Positions 1 to 6,865 of a DNA stretch of 20,128 nt are shown in pieces (positions within the stretch are counted from its first letter, which is position 1; every line of letters starts with the position of its first letter). The notes below the pieces were generated by a model. That model was not told where the DNA came from, did no database searches, and saw only the letters and a program-made list of their open reading frames with translations. The translations under genes and the position numbers were made by a program. Source of the DNA: Candidatus Paceibacter sp. GTDB lineage: Bacteria > Patescibacteriota > Patescibacteriia > SG8-24 > DYFX01. The DNA is taken from the NCBI GenBank assembly GCA_020724945.1, contig DYFX01000011.1, forward strand, positions 1 to 20,128. Reading direction: 5' to 3'.

Positions 1-2
1 CC

Positions 3-767
3 TCCAGCACGCCCGGAATCGGCATGAAGGCCGCCGAAGCCGGCCGCGTCATCGGCATCGCGCTCCAGGGCGCCTCCGAAGACGGGACCGTCCTCATCTT
101 CGTGAACCCCTCCTGGTGGAACGGCCCCATGCCCGTGGGCGGCGCCCTGGCCGAAGGCACCCTCAACATCACCCAGGACTCCCTCCTCGACTTCAAGAAC
201 TCCGTCCTCTCGAATGTCGCCGCCATCATCTCCACCAACGGCAGCTGGAGCGTGACGAGCGACGGCATCCTGGCCGCCAAGAAGGTGGAGGCGGAGATCC
301 TGCAGGCCGAGGATGTCGTGCTGGTGCAGTCCGAATCGAAGGCGTCGGCGTCCGAAGGCGTCATCAAGGACGGCTACACGGCCGCGGTGATCCACAATCC
401 GGCGATGAAGCCGAGCTCGAAGGTCTTCATCTCCTTCCTCGGCGACCCGAAGGGCGGCTACTGGGTCGCGGAGAAGGGCGAAGGGAACTTCACGGTCCAC
501 CTGTCCCAGCCGGCCATCGGCGACCTGCCGTTCGAATACTGGATCGTCGGCGTCGACGATCGCCGCGCTCCGGCGCCGGACGAGGAAGCGCCCGCGCCTG
601 AACCGGAATCCGAGCCGGAACCTGAAACCGTGCCGGAAGAAGGGGAGGGATCGGTACCGGAACCGGAACCTGAAGTCGAAGCCGTGCCGGAAGAGCCTGC
701 CGAAGAAGAGGGGGCTCCAGTCGATGAGACCGGTTCCGCCAGCGGCACGGAGGAAATCGGCGGCTGA
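3..767 (+). CDS. C-terminal part of a large surface/adhesin-like protein (5' end outside window)
   Basis: The frame is open from the first bases, so the ATG at 24 is probably internal and the gene begins upstream. The visible start (SSTPGIGMKAAEAGRVIGIA, then a VLIFVNPSWW stretch) looks like the end module of the large secreted repeat or tail-fibre-like proteins common in CPR genomes, where a compact beta domain follows a long fibrous region. A second beta-rich segment follows (about residues 55-180 counted from the ATG at 24), with a short alternating region resembling fibre repeats (LNITQDSLLDF, NGSWSVTSDGILAAKKVEAEILQ). The last ~65 residues are a Pro/Glu-rich acidic tail. No C-terminal membrane helix or LPXTG sorting signal is visible, so attachment is unclear. 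It lies 41 nt upstream of a membrane-anchored protein on the same strand and may be cotranscribed with it. The adhesin role is inferred from composition, not from a recognised family. Confidence 0.6.
   Translation, partial: SSTPGIGMKAAEAGRVIGIALQGASEDGTVLIFVNPSWWNGPMPVGGALAEGTLNITQDSLLDFKNSVLSNVAAIISTNGSWSVTSDGILAAKKVEAEILQAEDVVLVQSESKASASEGVIKDGYTAAVIHNPAMKPSSKVFISFLGDPKGGYWVAEKGEGNFTVHLSQPAIGDLPFEYWIVGVDDRRAPAPDEEAPAPEPESEPEPETVPEEGEGSVPEPEPEVEAVPEEPAEEEGAPVDETGSASGTEEIGG
567..727 (+). repeat. Pro/Glu-rich low-complexity tail with degenerate CCGGAACC repeats
   Basis: The 3' end of the first gene is built from near-repeats of CCGGAACCGGA and CCGGAACCTGA, which encode PEPEPE-type runs interrupted by short EEG or VPEE units. 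The encoded tail is strongly acidic and probably disordered. Tails like this act as spacers or wall-spanning linkers in surface proteins. Such DNA can expand or contract by slippage. Confidence 0.7.
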
Positions 768-808
768 AAGAGGTATACTGAAAACGCTAAGGAGCCGTAA
801 GGAGGACT

Positions 809-1801
809 ATGGCCCAGAACGAGACCGGTTACTACCGATTCGAAAATCCGCGATCCGCCGAAGCGGTCGCGGCTTGGATCATCGTCGTGTTGGTGGCTGT
901 CGATTTCCTGTTTCTCGCGACCGTCGCCTGGAACGCCTGGACCGTCCAGAAGGAAAGCCGCCGCGTGTTCGAGGCGCTCGAAGCCTCGGCGCTCGCGAGC
1001 CAGGCCTCGGTCGAGGCCGGGATGCCGGTCCGCTACGACAACGCACGATGGAAGACCTCCTTCGAACTGCCCGCCGGACACTTCGGCGTCGAGCGGTTCG
1101 TGTCCGACGAGGGTGATGTCGAGATCGCGGTGTCGCGGAGGCCCGACGCGTCCGACGGCGCGACCTTCAACGCGCTCTACGACACGAGCGTGCGCGTCCG
1201 CGTCGGCAAGGCGACCGGCTTCAGCCGCTATTACGCGAAGCCGTATTCCGACTACGGCGGCTACCGGCGCTTCACCGCGGTCGGACGCGCCGCCATCGGC
1301 TACACCGATCCCGCCGGCGCCGCCGACTCGGTGCAGGTCATCCTGATCGACGACACGCGTTTCGACCGCGAGATCCAGGTCGTCTACACCGCGATCGTCG
1401 AAGGCGCGGAATCGCTGGCCTTCGGCATCATCGACAGCATGCGCCTGGCGCCGCTCGAGCGGCAGGAAGTCGTCGTGAAGCCGGGCTGGAAGATCTTCGC
1501 CCAGGCGCCCCTGCGGCTGCAGTATCCGGAAGATTACCGCGTGACCACGCCGTTCCCGGGACGCGTCGTCGTCCAGGGCCGCGGCGGCCGCCTCGAGATC
1601 CTCTCCGTCTATAATCTCGGCGAGGGCGGCGCGCGCGGCGCGACGGTGCCGTCGAGCGGCGACGGGAACACGCCCGACGAGTTCTTCCTCCTGCAATACG
1701 GCGTCAGCCTGCGCGTGGCCTTCTACTACGACCGAAGCGCGAGCGACTACGACCGTTCGGTGCTCAAGGAGATCGGCGCCACGATCACGCTGGACGAATG
1801 A
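809..1801 (+). CDS. Membrane-anchored protein of unknown function with two similar extracytoplasmic domains
   Basis: The 330-aa product starts at an ATG preceded by TAAGGAGG (798-805), a strong but closely spaced ribosome binding site. An 18-residue cytoplasmic head leads into one transmembrane helix (about residues 20-42, WIIVVLVAVDFLFLATVAW). The rest should lie outside the membrane. It appears to hold two related alpha/beta modules: about 69-212 (beginning YDNARWKTSFELPAGHFGV, ending ESLAFGIIDSMRL) and about 225-330 (beginning GWKIFAQAPLRLQYPEDY, ending LKEIGATI). This order of a hydrophobic beta start, central strands and a final helix recalls PsbP-like folds, but that is a loose analogy and I do not recognise the family. 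The 3' end overlaps the convergent glycosyltransferase by 17 nt, and its terminator lies inside that gene. Confidence 0.8.
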   Translation: MAQNETGYYRFENPRSAEAVAAWIIVVLVAVDFLFLATVAWNAWTVQKESRRVFEALEASALASQASVEAGMPVRYDNARWKTSFELPAGHFGVERFVSDEGDVEIAVSRRPDASDGATFNALYDTSVRVRVGKATGFSRYYAKPYSDYGGYRRFTAVGRAAIGYTDPAGAADSVQVILIDDTRFDREIQVVYTAIVEGAESLAFGIIDSMRLAPLERQEVVVKPGWKIFAQAPLRLQYPEDYRVTTPFPGRVVVQGRGGRLEILSVYNLGEGGARGATVPSSGDGNTPDEFFLLQYGVSLRVAFYYDRSASDYDRSVLKEIGATITLDE

Positions 1802-2945
1802 CGCCCGGACCGAGGACGCGCAAGATCGCGTCCTCGGTCTTTTTCGCGCTGGCTTCCCAGGTGAAGCCCGCGGCGCGCGCGCGGCCGCGAGCGGCATAGA
1901 GCGCCGCGAGGGAAGGGGAGTCGAGCACGGAGGCGACGGCGTCGGCGATTTCCGACGGCCGGTACGGGTCCGTCAGGATGCCGGCGTCGCCGACGACCTC
2001 GCCCGCGGCGCCGGCATGCGAGGCGACGACGGGGAGACCGGCGGACATGGCTTCGAGCGGCGGGAGGCCGAAACCCTCGTAGAACGACGGGAACGCGAAG
2101 ACGGACGCCAGGCGATAGAGCGCGGCGCGGTCGGCGTCGGCGACATAGCCGAGGAGGCGGATGTCGTCGCGGTAGGGGCTTCGCCGGATGGCGCGCAGGA
2201 TGGCGTCGTTGTTCCAGCCGCGCGGCCCCGCCAGCACGAGGCCGAGGCGGTTGAAGCGCGCGAGCGGGCGCAGCTGATGATAGGCGTCCAAGAGGCCGAG
2301 ATGGTTCTTGCGGGGTTCGAGCGCGCCGACATGCAGGATGAAGCGTTCCGGCAGGCGGTAGCGCGCGCGGGCCTTTTCGAGCGCCTCCTGCTCCGGTTCC
2401 GAAGGCGCGACGCCCTCGAGCGTCACGGTCACGCGCTCCGGCGGGATGCCCCAGCGTTCCACGATGTCGCGTTTCGTCGTCTCGGAGACGGCGAGGACGG
2501 CGGCGGCGCGGCGGGCGAGCGCGCGCGGATCCACGGCGCGATGCCAAAGCCTCTGTTTCAAGGAAAAGAATTCCGGATAGATCTCGTAGGAAAGGTCGTG
2601 CACCGTGAGCGCGAGCGGGACGCCGGGTTCCTCCGGCGCGAAGTTCGCGTTCGGCATCCAGATCGCTTCGGGCGAGACGCCGGAGAGTTCCGAGAGCGTC
2701 GGCCGTCCGGAGAAGCGCATCGCGGCGTGCAGGAGCCTGTTGGGCACGCGCGTGACGATGTCGATCTCCCGCGCGTCCGCCGCGGCCCAGGCGTTGGCCC
2801 AGGTGCGGCAGTCGAACCGGCCCGATGCCTCCATCGCGGCCGCCGTCGCTTTCGCGTACGCAAAGACGCCGCCGGCGGACGGGTCCAAGAGGACGCGTCC
2901 GTCGATCAGGAGCCGAGGATTGACATGGTCGGGCGCGTGCGTCAT
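1785..2945 (-). CDS. GT4-family glycosyltransferase (GT-B fold)
   Basis: The 386-aa protein has the two Rossmann-like halves of a GT-B retaining glycosyltransferase. The N-terminal half starts NPRLLIDGRVLLDPSAGGV, where the acceptor-side Gly-rich loop precedes FAYAKATAAAM. The C-terminal half has ILHVGALEPRKN, the segment RLLGYVADADRAALYRLAS, and the GT4 E-x7-E donor motif in EGFGLPPLEAMSAGLPVVAS. It probably transfers a hexose such as mannose from a nucleotide sugar in surface-polysaccharide synthesis; the sugar is not determinable here. I chose the ATG at 2945. A second in-frame ATG at 2975 would overlap the divergent peptidase start, and neither has a ribosome binding site. The gene is separated from the other glycan genes by the M23 peptidase on the opposite strand. 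Its end overlaps the convergent gene by 17 nt. Confidence 0.88.
   Translation of the reverse strand: MTHAPDHVNPRLLIDGRVLLDPSAGGVFAYAKATAAAMEASGRFDCRTWANAWAAADAREIDIVTRVPNRLLHAAMRFSGRPTLSELSGVSPEAIWMPNANFAPEEPGVPLALTVHDLSYEIYPEFFSLKQRLWHRAVDPRALARRAAAVLAVSETTKRDIVERWGIPPERVTVTLEGVAPSEPEQEALEKARARYRLPERFILHVGALEPRKNHLGLLDAYHQLRPLARFNRLGLVLAGPRGWNNDAILRAIRRSPYRDDIRLLGYVADADRAALYRLASVFAFPSFYEGFGLPPLEAMSAGLPVVASHAGAAGEVVGDAGILTDPYRPSEIADAVASVLDSPSLAALYAARGRARAAGFTWEASAKKTEDAILRVLGPGVIRPA
1808..1844 (+). terminator. Strong intrinsic terminator embedded in the opposing coding sequence
   Basis: A perfect 13-bp stem (1808-1820 with 1827-1839) closes a 6-nt loop (CAAGAT) and is followed by TTTTTC. It starts 7 nt after the stop of the plus-strand membrane-protein gene. 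The whole hairpin lies within the last codons of the minus-strand glycosyltransferase, so these bases have to serve as both code and terminator. On the minus strand no T-run follows, so it should act for the plus strand only. Confidence 0.9.
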
Positions 2946-2966
2946 GGTGGATGCAGGAGGTGACCG

Positions 2967-3572
2967 ATGCGTCATGCGAATCCGTTCATCGCGTTGGCCG
3001 TCATCGGCCTTACCGCGTGCGCTTCTCCCGCGAAGCGCCGATCGCCGCCGGAGCCGTCCGGACCGGAGCGTTGCCCGAAGCCGGAACCCGCCGCGTCGAC
3101 CGTCGCGGAAGCGAGGACCTTCGAGCTCGGCAAGCCGCCGCTGCCCGAAGGCGTCTCGTGCCTGCGGTGGCCGATGCCGGACTTCCGCAAGGTGAGCTCC
3201 GAGTTCCGGGACCCGGACCACGCCTTCACGCCCGGAAAGCATGCTGGCACGGACATGCCCGCGCCCGTCGGCACGGCGGTCCTGGCGCCGGCGGCGGGAA
3301 CGGTCGTCCGGACGCTTCCGGTCGAGCCGTGCCGCGACGCGGCGGTCGTCGTTCGCTTCGACGAAGGGTGGACCTATGCGGCCCATCACTTGAGCCGCGT
3401 GGATGTCCGCGAAGGGGAGAAGGTCGTCGCCGGTCAGCGCCTCGGCCTTTCCGGCGGCGCGGTCGACGCGCCCGGCTCCGGTCCCTGGACCACCGGTCCG
3501 CACCTGCACTTCAGCCTCCAGCGCAGGGAGGCGTATGTCGACGCCGAGCGCTACTTCTGCCCGCAGCCTTAG
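2967..3572 (+). CDS. M23-family metallopeptidase, predicted lipoprotein
   Basis: A 201-aa LytM/lysostaphin-type endopeptidase that should cut peptidoglycan cross-links outside the cell. A short hydrophobic signal (residues 6-17) ends in a lipobox, LTAC, with the acylated cysteine at C18. A Pro-rich linker (19-60) precedes the catalytic domain. The zinc ligands are all present: H92 and D96 in HAGTD (the HxxxD motif) and H181 in HLHF (179-182, the HxH motif), with H140/H141 in YAAHH nearby. The start has a good site, AGGAGGTG at 2955-2962. A TTGACA box lies at 2920-2925, but the -10 at 17 nt is poor. The gene sits divergently from one glycosyltransferase and convergently to the Wzz-like gene, inside a surface-glycan block, so a role in wall remodelling during glycan or appendage assembly is plausible. 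Confidence 0.93.
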   Translation: MRHANPFIALAVIGLTACASPAKRRSPPEPSGPERCPKPEPAASTVAEARTFELGKPPLPEGVSCLRWPMPDFRKVSSEFRDPDHAFTPGKHAGTDMPAPVGTAVLAPAAGTVVRTLPVEPCRDAAVVVRFDEGWTYAAHHLSRVDVREGEKVVAGQRLGLSGGAVDAPGSGPWTTGPHLHFSLQRREAYVDAERYFCPQP

Positions 3573-3587
3573 AGCTGCGGGCCTTTT
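3559..3587 (+). terminator. Intrinsic terminator whose loop holds both convergent stop codons
   Basis: A perfect 9-bp stem (3559-3567 with 3574-3582) closes a 6-nt loop, CTTAGA, and is followed by CTTTTC. The loop contains the TAG of the M23 gene (3570-3572) and, on the other strand, the TAA of the Wzz-like gene (3569-3571). The T-run is present on the plus strand only, so this is chiefly the M23 terminator. Confidence 0.88.
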
Positions 3588-4192
3588 CGTGCGCGCGCGG
3601 CGTAGGCGAGGGCGAAACCGAGGAAGGCGCCGAGGAAGGCGCCGGCGGTCCCGAAGACGGCGGGCGAAGGGGAGACCATGGCGACGACGGGCTCCGAAGC
3701 GGTCGCGTGGAAGAGGGACTCGCCGCCGGAGGAGAGCGCGAGCGCGGCTGCGCGATCGGAGACGACGCGCGACGCGGCATCGGAGAGAGCGCGCGCCGAA
3801 GCGGCGTCCGGCGCGGAGAAGGCGACGACGACGCTCTGGCTCGAATACTTCTTCGCGCGGAAGGCGCGGCCGGCGGCGGCGAGCGCTTCCGCCTCCGAAA
3901 GCTCGAGGCCGGCCTCGGCGTGGATGTCCCGGATGACCGACGGCGTCGAGAACCAGCTGATCATCGTGTCGGAGACCAGCTCGGCGGCGCGCAGCGCGTA
4001 GTAGCCGTCGTACGCGTATTCGGTCGTCTCCTGGAGCGAGCGCTGGGAGATCGTGATGGCCAGCGAGACCTTCGCGCGCGGCGGAACGGTCGAGGCGACG
4101 GCCGCGCCGAGCATGGCGCCCAGGACGGCCGCGCTGATGACGGCGCGGAGCGGATGCGCGGCGGCGTAGAAGACGAAGGAGAAACGGTTCAT
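3569..4192 (-). CDS. Short Wzz-like chain-length/polysaccharide co-polymerase protein
   Basis: A 207-aa protein with one membrane helix near each end (about 15-36, LRAVISAAVLGAMLGAAVAS, and about 178-199, FGTAGAFLGAFLGFALAYAA) and a largely helical extracytoplasmic middle. This is the topology of Wzz/capsular chain-length regulators, with a Pro-containing segment before TM2 (EPVVAMVSPSPAVFG). It is much shorter than a full-length Wzz (about 325 aa) and has no cytoplasmic tyrosine-kinase domain. Its ATG overlaps the TGA of the upstream glycosyltransferase (ATGA, 4189-4192) and no separate ribosome site is seen, so it is translationally coupled as the third gene of the wcaJ-like operon. It could set glycan chain length. 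A simpler scaffold for the glycosyltransferases is an alternative. Confidence 0.72.
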   Translation of the reverse strand: MNRFSFVFYAAAHPLRAVISAAVLGAMLGAAVASTVPPRAKVSLAITISQRSLQETTEYAYDGYYALRAAELVSDTMISWFSTPSVIRDIHAEAGLELSEAEALAAAGRAFRAKKYSSQSVVVAFSAPDAASARALSDAASRVVSDRAAALALSSGGESLFHATASEPVVAMVSPSPAVFGTAGAFLGAFLGFALAYAARARKGPQL

Positions 4193-5343
4193 GCGTTCTG
4201 GGGTTCAAGGATTTCCTGTCGGGCGGGGACGGGCTCCGACGCGGCTTCGGCGCGCGACGCCTTCCAGACCTCGGAGACATAGGCGGCGATGCGGCGCTTG
4301 AAGGCCTTCACATCGAAGGCTTCGGCATGCGCGCGGATCTTGCGGGCATCGTACCTGGAAGCGTCGAAGCGGATGACGGCGGTCGCGAGCTCCTCCCACT
4401 CCTGGTCGTCGAAGAACTCGCCGGTCACGCCGTCGACGACCGTTTCGAGCGCGCCGCCTTTGCGGTAGGCGATGACGGGGCGGCCGGAGGCCATCGATTC
4501 GAGCGCGGTGATGCCGAAGTCCTCCTCCTGCGGATGGATGAAGGCGATGGCGTTCCGGTAGAGCTCCGCCTTGGCCGCGTCGTCCACCTTGCCGGTGAAC
4601 TCGATGTTGGAGCGCGCGATCTTGCGGTACTCGGCGGCGAGCGGACCGTCGCCGAAGATCTTGAGCGGAAGCCCGGTGCGGTTGAAGGCCTGGATCACCA
4701 GGTCGAAGCGCTTATAGGAAACGAGGCGCCCTCCGGCGAGGAAATAGTTCCCGGGCGCGTCGGAAATCGAGAACTTCTCGGTCTCGACCGGCGGATGGAT
4801 GACATCGGAACCGCGCTCGTAATACTTGCGGATGCGGCCGGCGACGGTGGCGGAGTTGGCGATGAAGCGGTCGACGCGATCGGCCGAAAGGCGGTCCCAG
4901 ACGCGGAGCTTGTTGAGCAGGAAGGGGAGCCCGGCCTTGAGGACGCGCGGGGCCTTCAGGTCCTGGACATAGCCGTGCGTGTCGCTCCAGAGGTAGCGCG
5001 TCGGCGTGTGGCAGTAGCAGATATGGATGGCGCCCGGGCGCGTGATGATGCCCTTGGCGAAGGCGCTGGAGCTCGAGACGACGACATCGTACTTCGAGAG
5101 GTCGTGCGCTTCGGTGGCGGCCGGCATGAGCGGCAGCATCCACTGGTACTTCTTCAGCCCGAACGGGACGCGCTGGAGGAACGAGGTGCGGATGTCCTTG
5201 GACGCGAACTCGGGGCTGACGCGCCTCCGGTCATACAGCAGGGTGTAGGTCGGCGCGCCGGGAAAGACCTCCTGCAAGGCGAGCAGGACCTTCTCGGCCC
5301 CGCCGTCCTGGACGAGATGATCGTGGACGAGCGCGATCTTCAT
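4189..5343 (-). CDS. GT4-family glycosyltransferase (mannosyltransferase WbaZ-like)
   Basis: A 384-aa GT-B glycosyltransferase. The start MKIALVHDHLVQDGGAEKVL, followed by FPGAPTYTLLYD, is characteristic of WbaZ/mannosyltransferase-type enzymes found widely in CPR glycan clusters. The middle contains the acceptor-side segment YCHTPTRYLWSDTHGY. The C-terminal half has NYFLAGGRLVSYKRFDL, then FGDGPL, and the E-x7-E motif within EEDFGITALESMASGRPVIAY. It likely adds a hexose, possibly mannose, to the lipid-linked sugar made by the preceding phosphotransferase. I chose the ATG at 5343 rather than an upstream frame extension because it lies 1 nt after the stop of the sugar phosphotransferase gene (TGA-T-ATG), a typical coupling arrangement. 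Its own stop overlaps the next start by 4 nt. Confidence 0.92.
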   Translation of the reverse strand: MKIALVHDHLVQDGGAEKVLLALQEVFPGAPTYTLLYDRRRVSPEFASKDIRTSFLQRVPFGLKKYQWMLPLMPAATEAHDLSKYDVVVSSSSAFAKGIITRPGAIHICYCHTPTRYLWSDTHGYVQDLKAPRVLKAGLPFLLNKLRVWDRLSADRVDRFIANSATVAGRIRKYYERGSDVIHPPVETEKFSISDAPGNYFLAGGRLVSYKRFDLVIQAFNRTGLPLKIFGDGPLAAEYRKIARSNIEFTGKVDDAAKAELYRNAIAFIHPQEEDFGITALESMASGRPVIAYRKGGALETVVDGVTGEFFDDQEWEELATAVIRFDASRYDARKIRAHAEAFDVKAFKRRIAAYVSEVWKASRAEAASEPVPARQEILEPQNA

Positions 5344-5344
5344 A

Positions 5345-6769
5345 TCAATACGCGCCTTTCTTGGAGAAGACGGCGAACGGGGTCTTGAGGATGATGGCGA
5401 CATCCATCATCGGGGTCCAGTTCTCGATGTAGAAGGTGTCGAGGCGCACCTCGTCCTCGAAGGAGAGGTCCGAGCGGCCCGAGACCTGGGCGAGACCGGT
5501 GATGCCCGGGCGGATCATCAGCACGCGGCGATGGTGCCGCTCGTACTTCTCGACCTCGCGCGGCTGGTGCGGGCGCGGTCCGACGAGGCTCATGTCGCCG
5601 AAGAGCACATTGAAGAACTGCGGCAGCTCGTCGATGGAGTAGCGGCGGATGAAGCGTCCGACGCGCGTGACGCGCGGGTCATCCTTGATCTTGTAGACCG
5701 GCCCGGCCTTGATGCCGCGTTCCTCGATGAGCTTCCGCTCGAGATCGAGCGCCTCCTGGCGGTTGCCGAACTGCTCGCCGACCGAGAGGTCCGCGCGCAT
5801 CGAGCGGAACTTATAAGCCTTGAAGCGGCGGCCTTCGTGGCCGACCCGCTCGTTCCGGAAGATGATGGGCCCGCGCGAATCGAGGACGACCGCGATCGCG
5901 GCGATCAGCATGATCGGCGAGGTGAGGACGATGAGGATGAGGGAAGCGACGACATCGAAGACGCGCTTGTAGACGCGCCCCCAGCCCTCGAGCCGCGTGC
6001 GCTTCACCTCGATGACGGGGATGCCGGCGATGGTCGTCGACATCAGCGCGGCATGCGCGGCGAGCGTGTCGGCCGCGTAGCGGAAGGTGAGATGGCGGTC
6101 CTCGGCGAACTCGATCAGCGAGCGCATCGCCTCCTTGCCGGTGTCCGGGTCGGTGACGAAGAGTTCCTCGGCCCCCTCGCGTTCGCAGAGCGCGGCGGCT
6201 TCGGAAGCGGCCGCGCCGTCCCAGTGCGGGAAGCGCTTCACGATGCGATAGCCGAGCTCCGGATTGCGCGCGAATTCGGCGACGATGGCCTCGGTGGCGC
6301 GGTCAGGCCCGCCCACCACGATGGCGCGGCGCGCGCCGATGCCGCGCTTGAGGAGCTGGCGCACCACGAGGCGCACGAGCAGGCGCGCGGCGATGACATA
6401 GGCGATGGAGAGCAGCCAGGCGGCGAGCACGACGAAGCGGGAGGTGAAGAGCTCGCCGCGGAAGAAGACCATGATGATGAGCCCCATCACGCCGAGCGTG
6501 CAGGCGGAGATGACCTTGACCGCCTCCTCGACGATGCGGCGCGGGCGTTCGATGGTATAGAGGCCGGTCAACGCGAAAATCGCCAGGTAGCCCAGGGCGA
6601 CCAGCGCGGCCGCCTTGAGGAATTCCGGATAGGGGAGCAGCGAGATCGCCGGACGGAGTTCGGCGAGCGTCTCGAAGCGGAGGCGATGCGCCGTGACGGC
6701 CGCGGCGAGGAGGGCCAGGTAGTCCAGCGGCAGCAGGATGACGGCGAAGGTCAGCTGATTTCGGCGCAT
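5345..6769 (-). CDS. Undecaprenyl-phosphate sugar phosphotransferase (WcaJ/WbaP-type polyprenyl glycosylphosphotransferase)
   Basis: A 474-aa integral membrane enzyme that starts glycan synthesis by moving a sugar-1-phosphate from a nucleotide sugar to undecaprenyl phosphate. Four N-terminal helices (about 7-28, 50-72, 86-105, 109-131) are followed by a CoA-binding-like Rossmann domain (AIVVGGPDRATEAIVAEF onward). A membrane hairpin follows (about 275-305, FDVVASLILIVLTSPIMLIA), then the catalytic bacterial-sugar-transferase domain. Conserved catalytic blocks are visible: YKFRSM, the segment RRYSIDELPQFFNVLFGDMS, LVGPRP, and RPGITGLAQVSGRSDL. Length and domain order match full-size WcaJ/WbaP enzymes. 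It is first in an operon with a GT4 enzyme and a Wzz-like protein. There is no ribosome binding site before the ATG, and the predicted promoter leaves a leader of only about 8 nt. Which sugar it transfers cannot be read from sequence. Confidence 0.95.
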   Translation of the reverse strand: MRRNQLTFAVILLPLDYLALLAAAVTAHRLRFETLAELRPAISLLPYPEFLKAAALVALGYLAIFALTGLYTIERPRRIVEEAVKVISACTLGVMGLIIMVFFRGELFTSRFVVLAAWLLSIAYVIAARLLVRLVVRQLLKRGIGARRAIVVGGPDRATEAIVAEFARNPELGYRIVKRFPHWDGAAASEAAALCEREGAEELFVTDPDTGKEAMRSLIEFAEDRHLTFRYAADTLAAHAALMSTTIAGIPVIEVKRTRLEGWGRVYKRVFDVVASLILIVLTSPIMLIAAIAVVLDSRGPIIFRNERVGHEGRRFKAYKFRSMRADLSVGEQFGNRQEALDLERKLIEERGIKAGPVYKIKDDPRVTRVGRFIRRYSIDELPQFFNVLFGDMSLVGPRPHQPREVEKYERHHRRVLMIRPGITGLAQVSGRSDLSFEDEVRLDTFYIENWTPMMDVAIILKTPFAVFSKKGAY

Positions 6770-6783
6770 AGGAATGTAGGCCC

Positions 6784-6812
6784 AGCGTATCCGCTTAAGG
6801 CGGAGAAATCAA
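6784..6812 (-). promoter_or_regulatory. Promoter of the glycan operon
   Basis: On the minus strand TTGATT (6807-6812) and TACGCT (6784-6789) are separated by exactly 17 nt. Transcription would start near 6777, giving a leader of about 8 nt before the ATG at 6769. The same TACGCT -10 box occurs in the secG promoter. Confidence 0.6.
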
Positions 6813-6833
6813 GCCTTGCGGGGCGTCGGGCGC

Positions 6834-6861
6834 AAAAAAGCCGCCCGCAGTCGCGGACGGC
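6834..6861 (-). terminator. Intrinsic terminator of the desaturase gene
   Basis: A 9-bp stem with one G-U pair (6840-6848 with 6853-6861) closes a 4-nt loop and is followed on the minus strand by six Ts (6834-6839). It begins 4 nt after the desaturase stop codon. Confidence 0.92.
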
Positions 6862-6865
6862 CGTA

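Noticed and set aside
458..1897. Long minus-strand open frame (479 codons) over the first two genes
   Set aside because: It is Arg/Ala/Asp-rich, has no recognisable motif and lies antisense to two genes with better starts and composition. Such frames are expected at this GC content.
2945..4280. N-terminal extension of the glycosyltransferase frame to 831 codons
   Set aside because: The extra part is low-complexity Arg-rich translation antisense to the M23 gene and out of frame with the Wzz-like gene. The GT fold begins right after the ATG at 2945.
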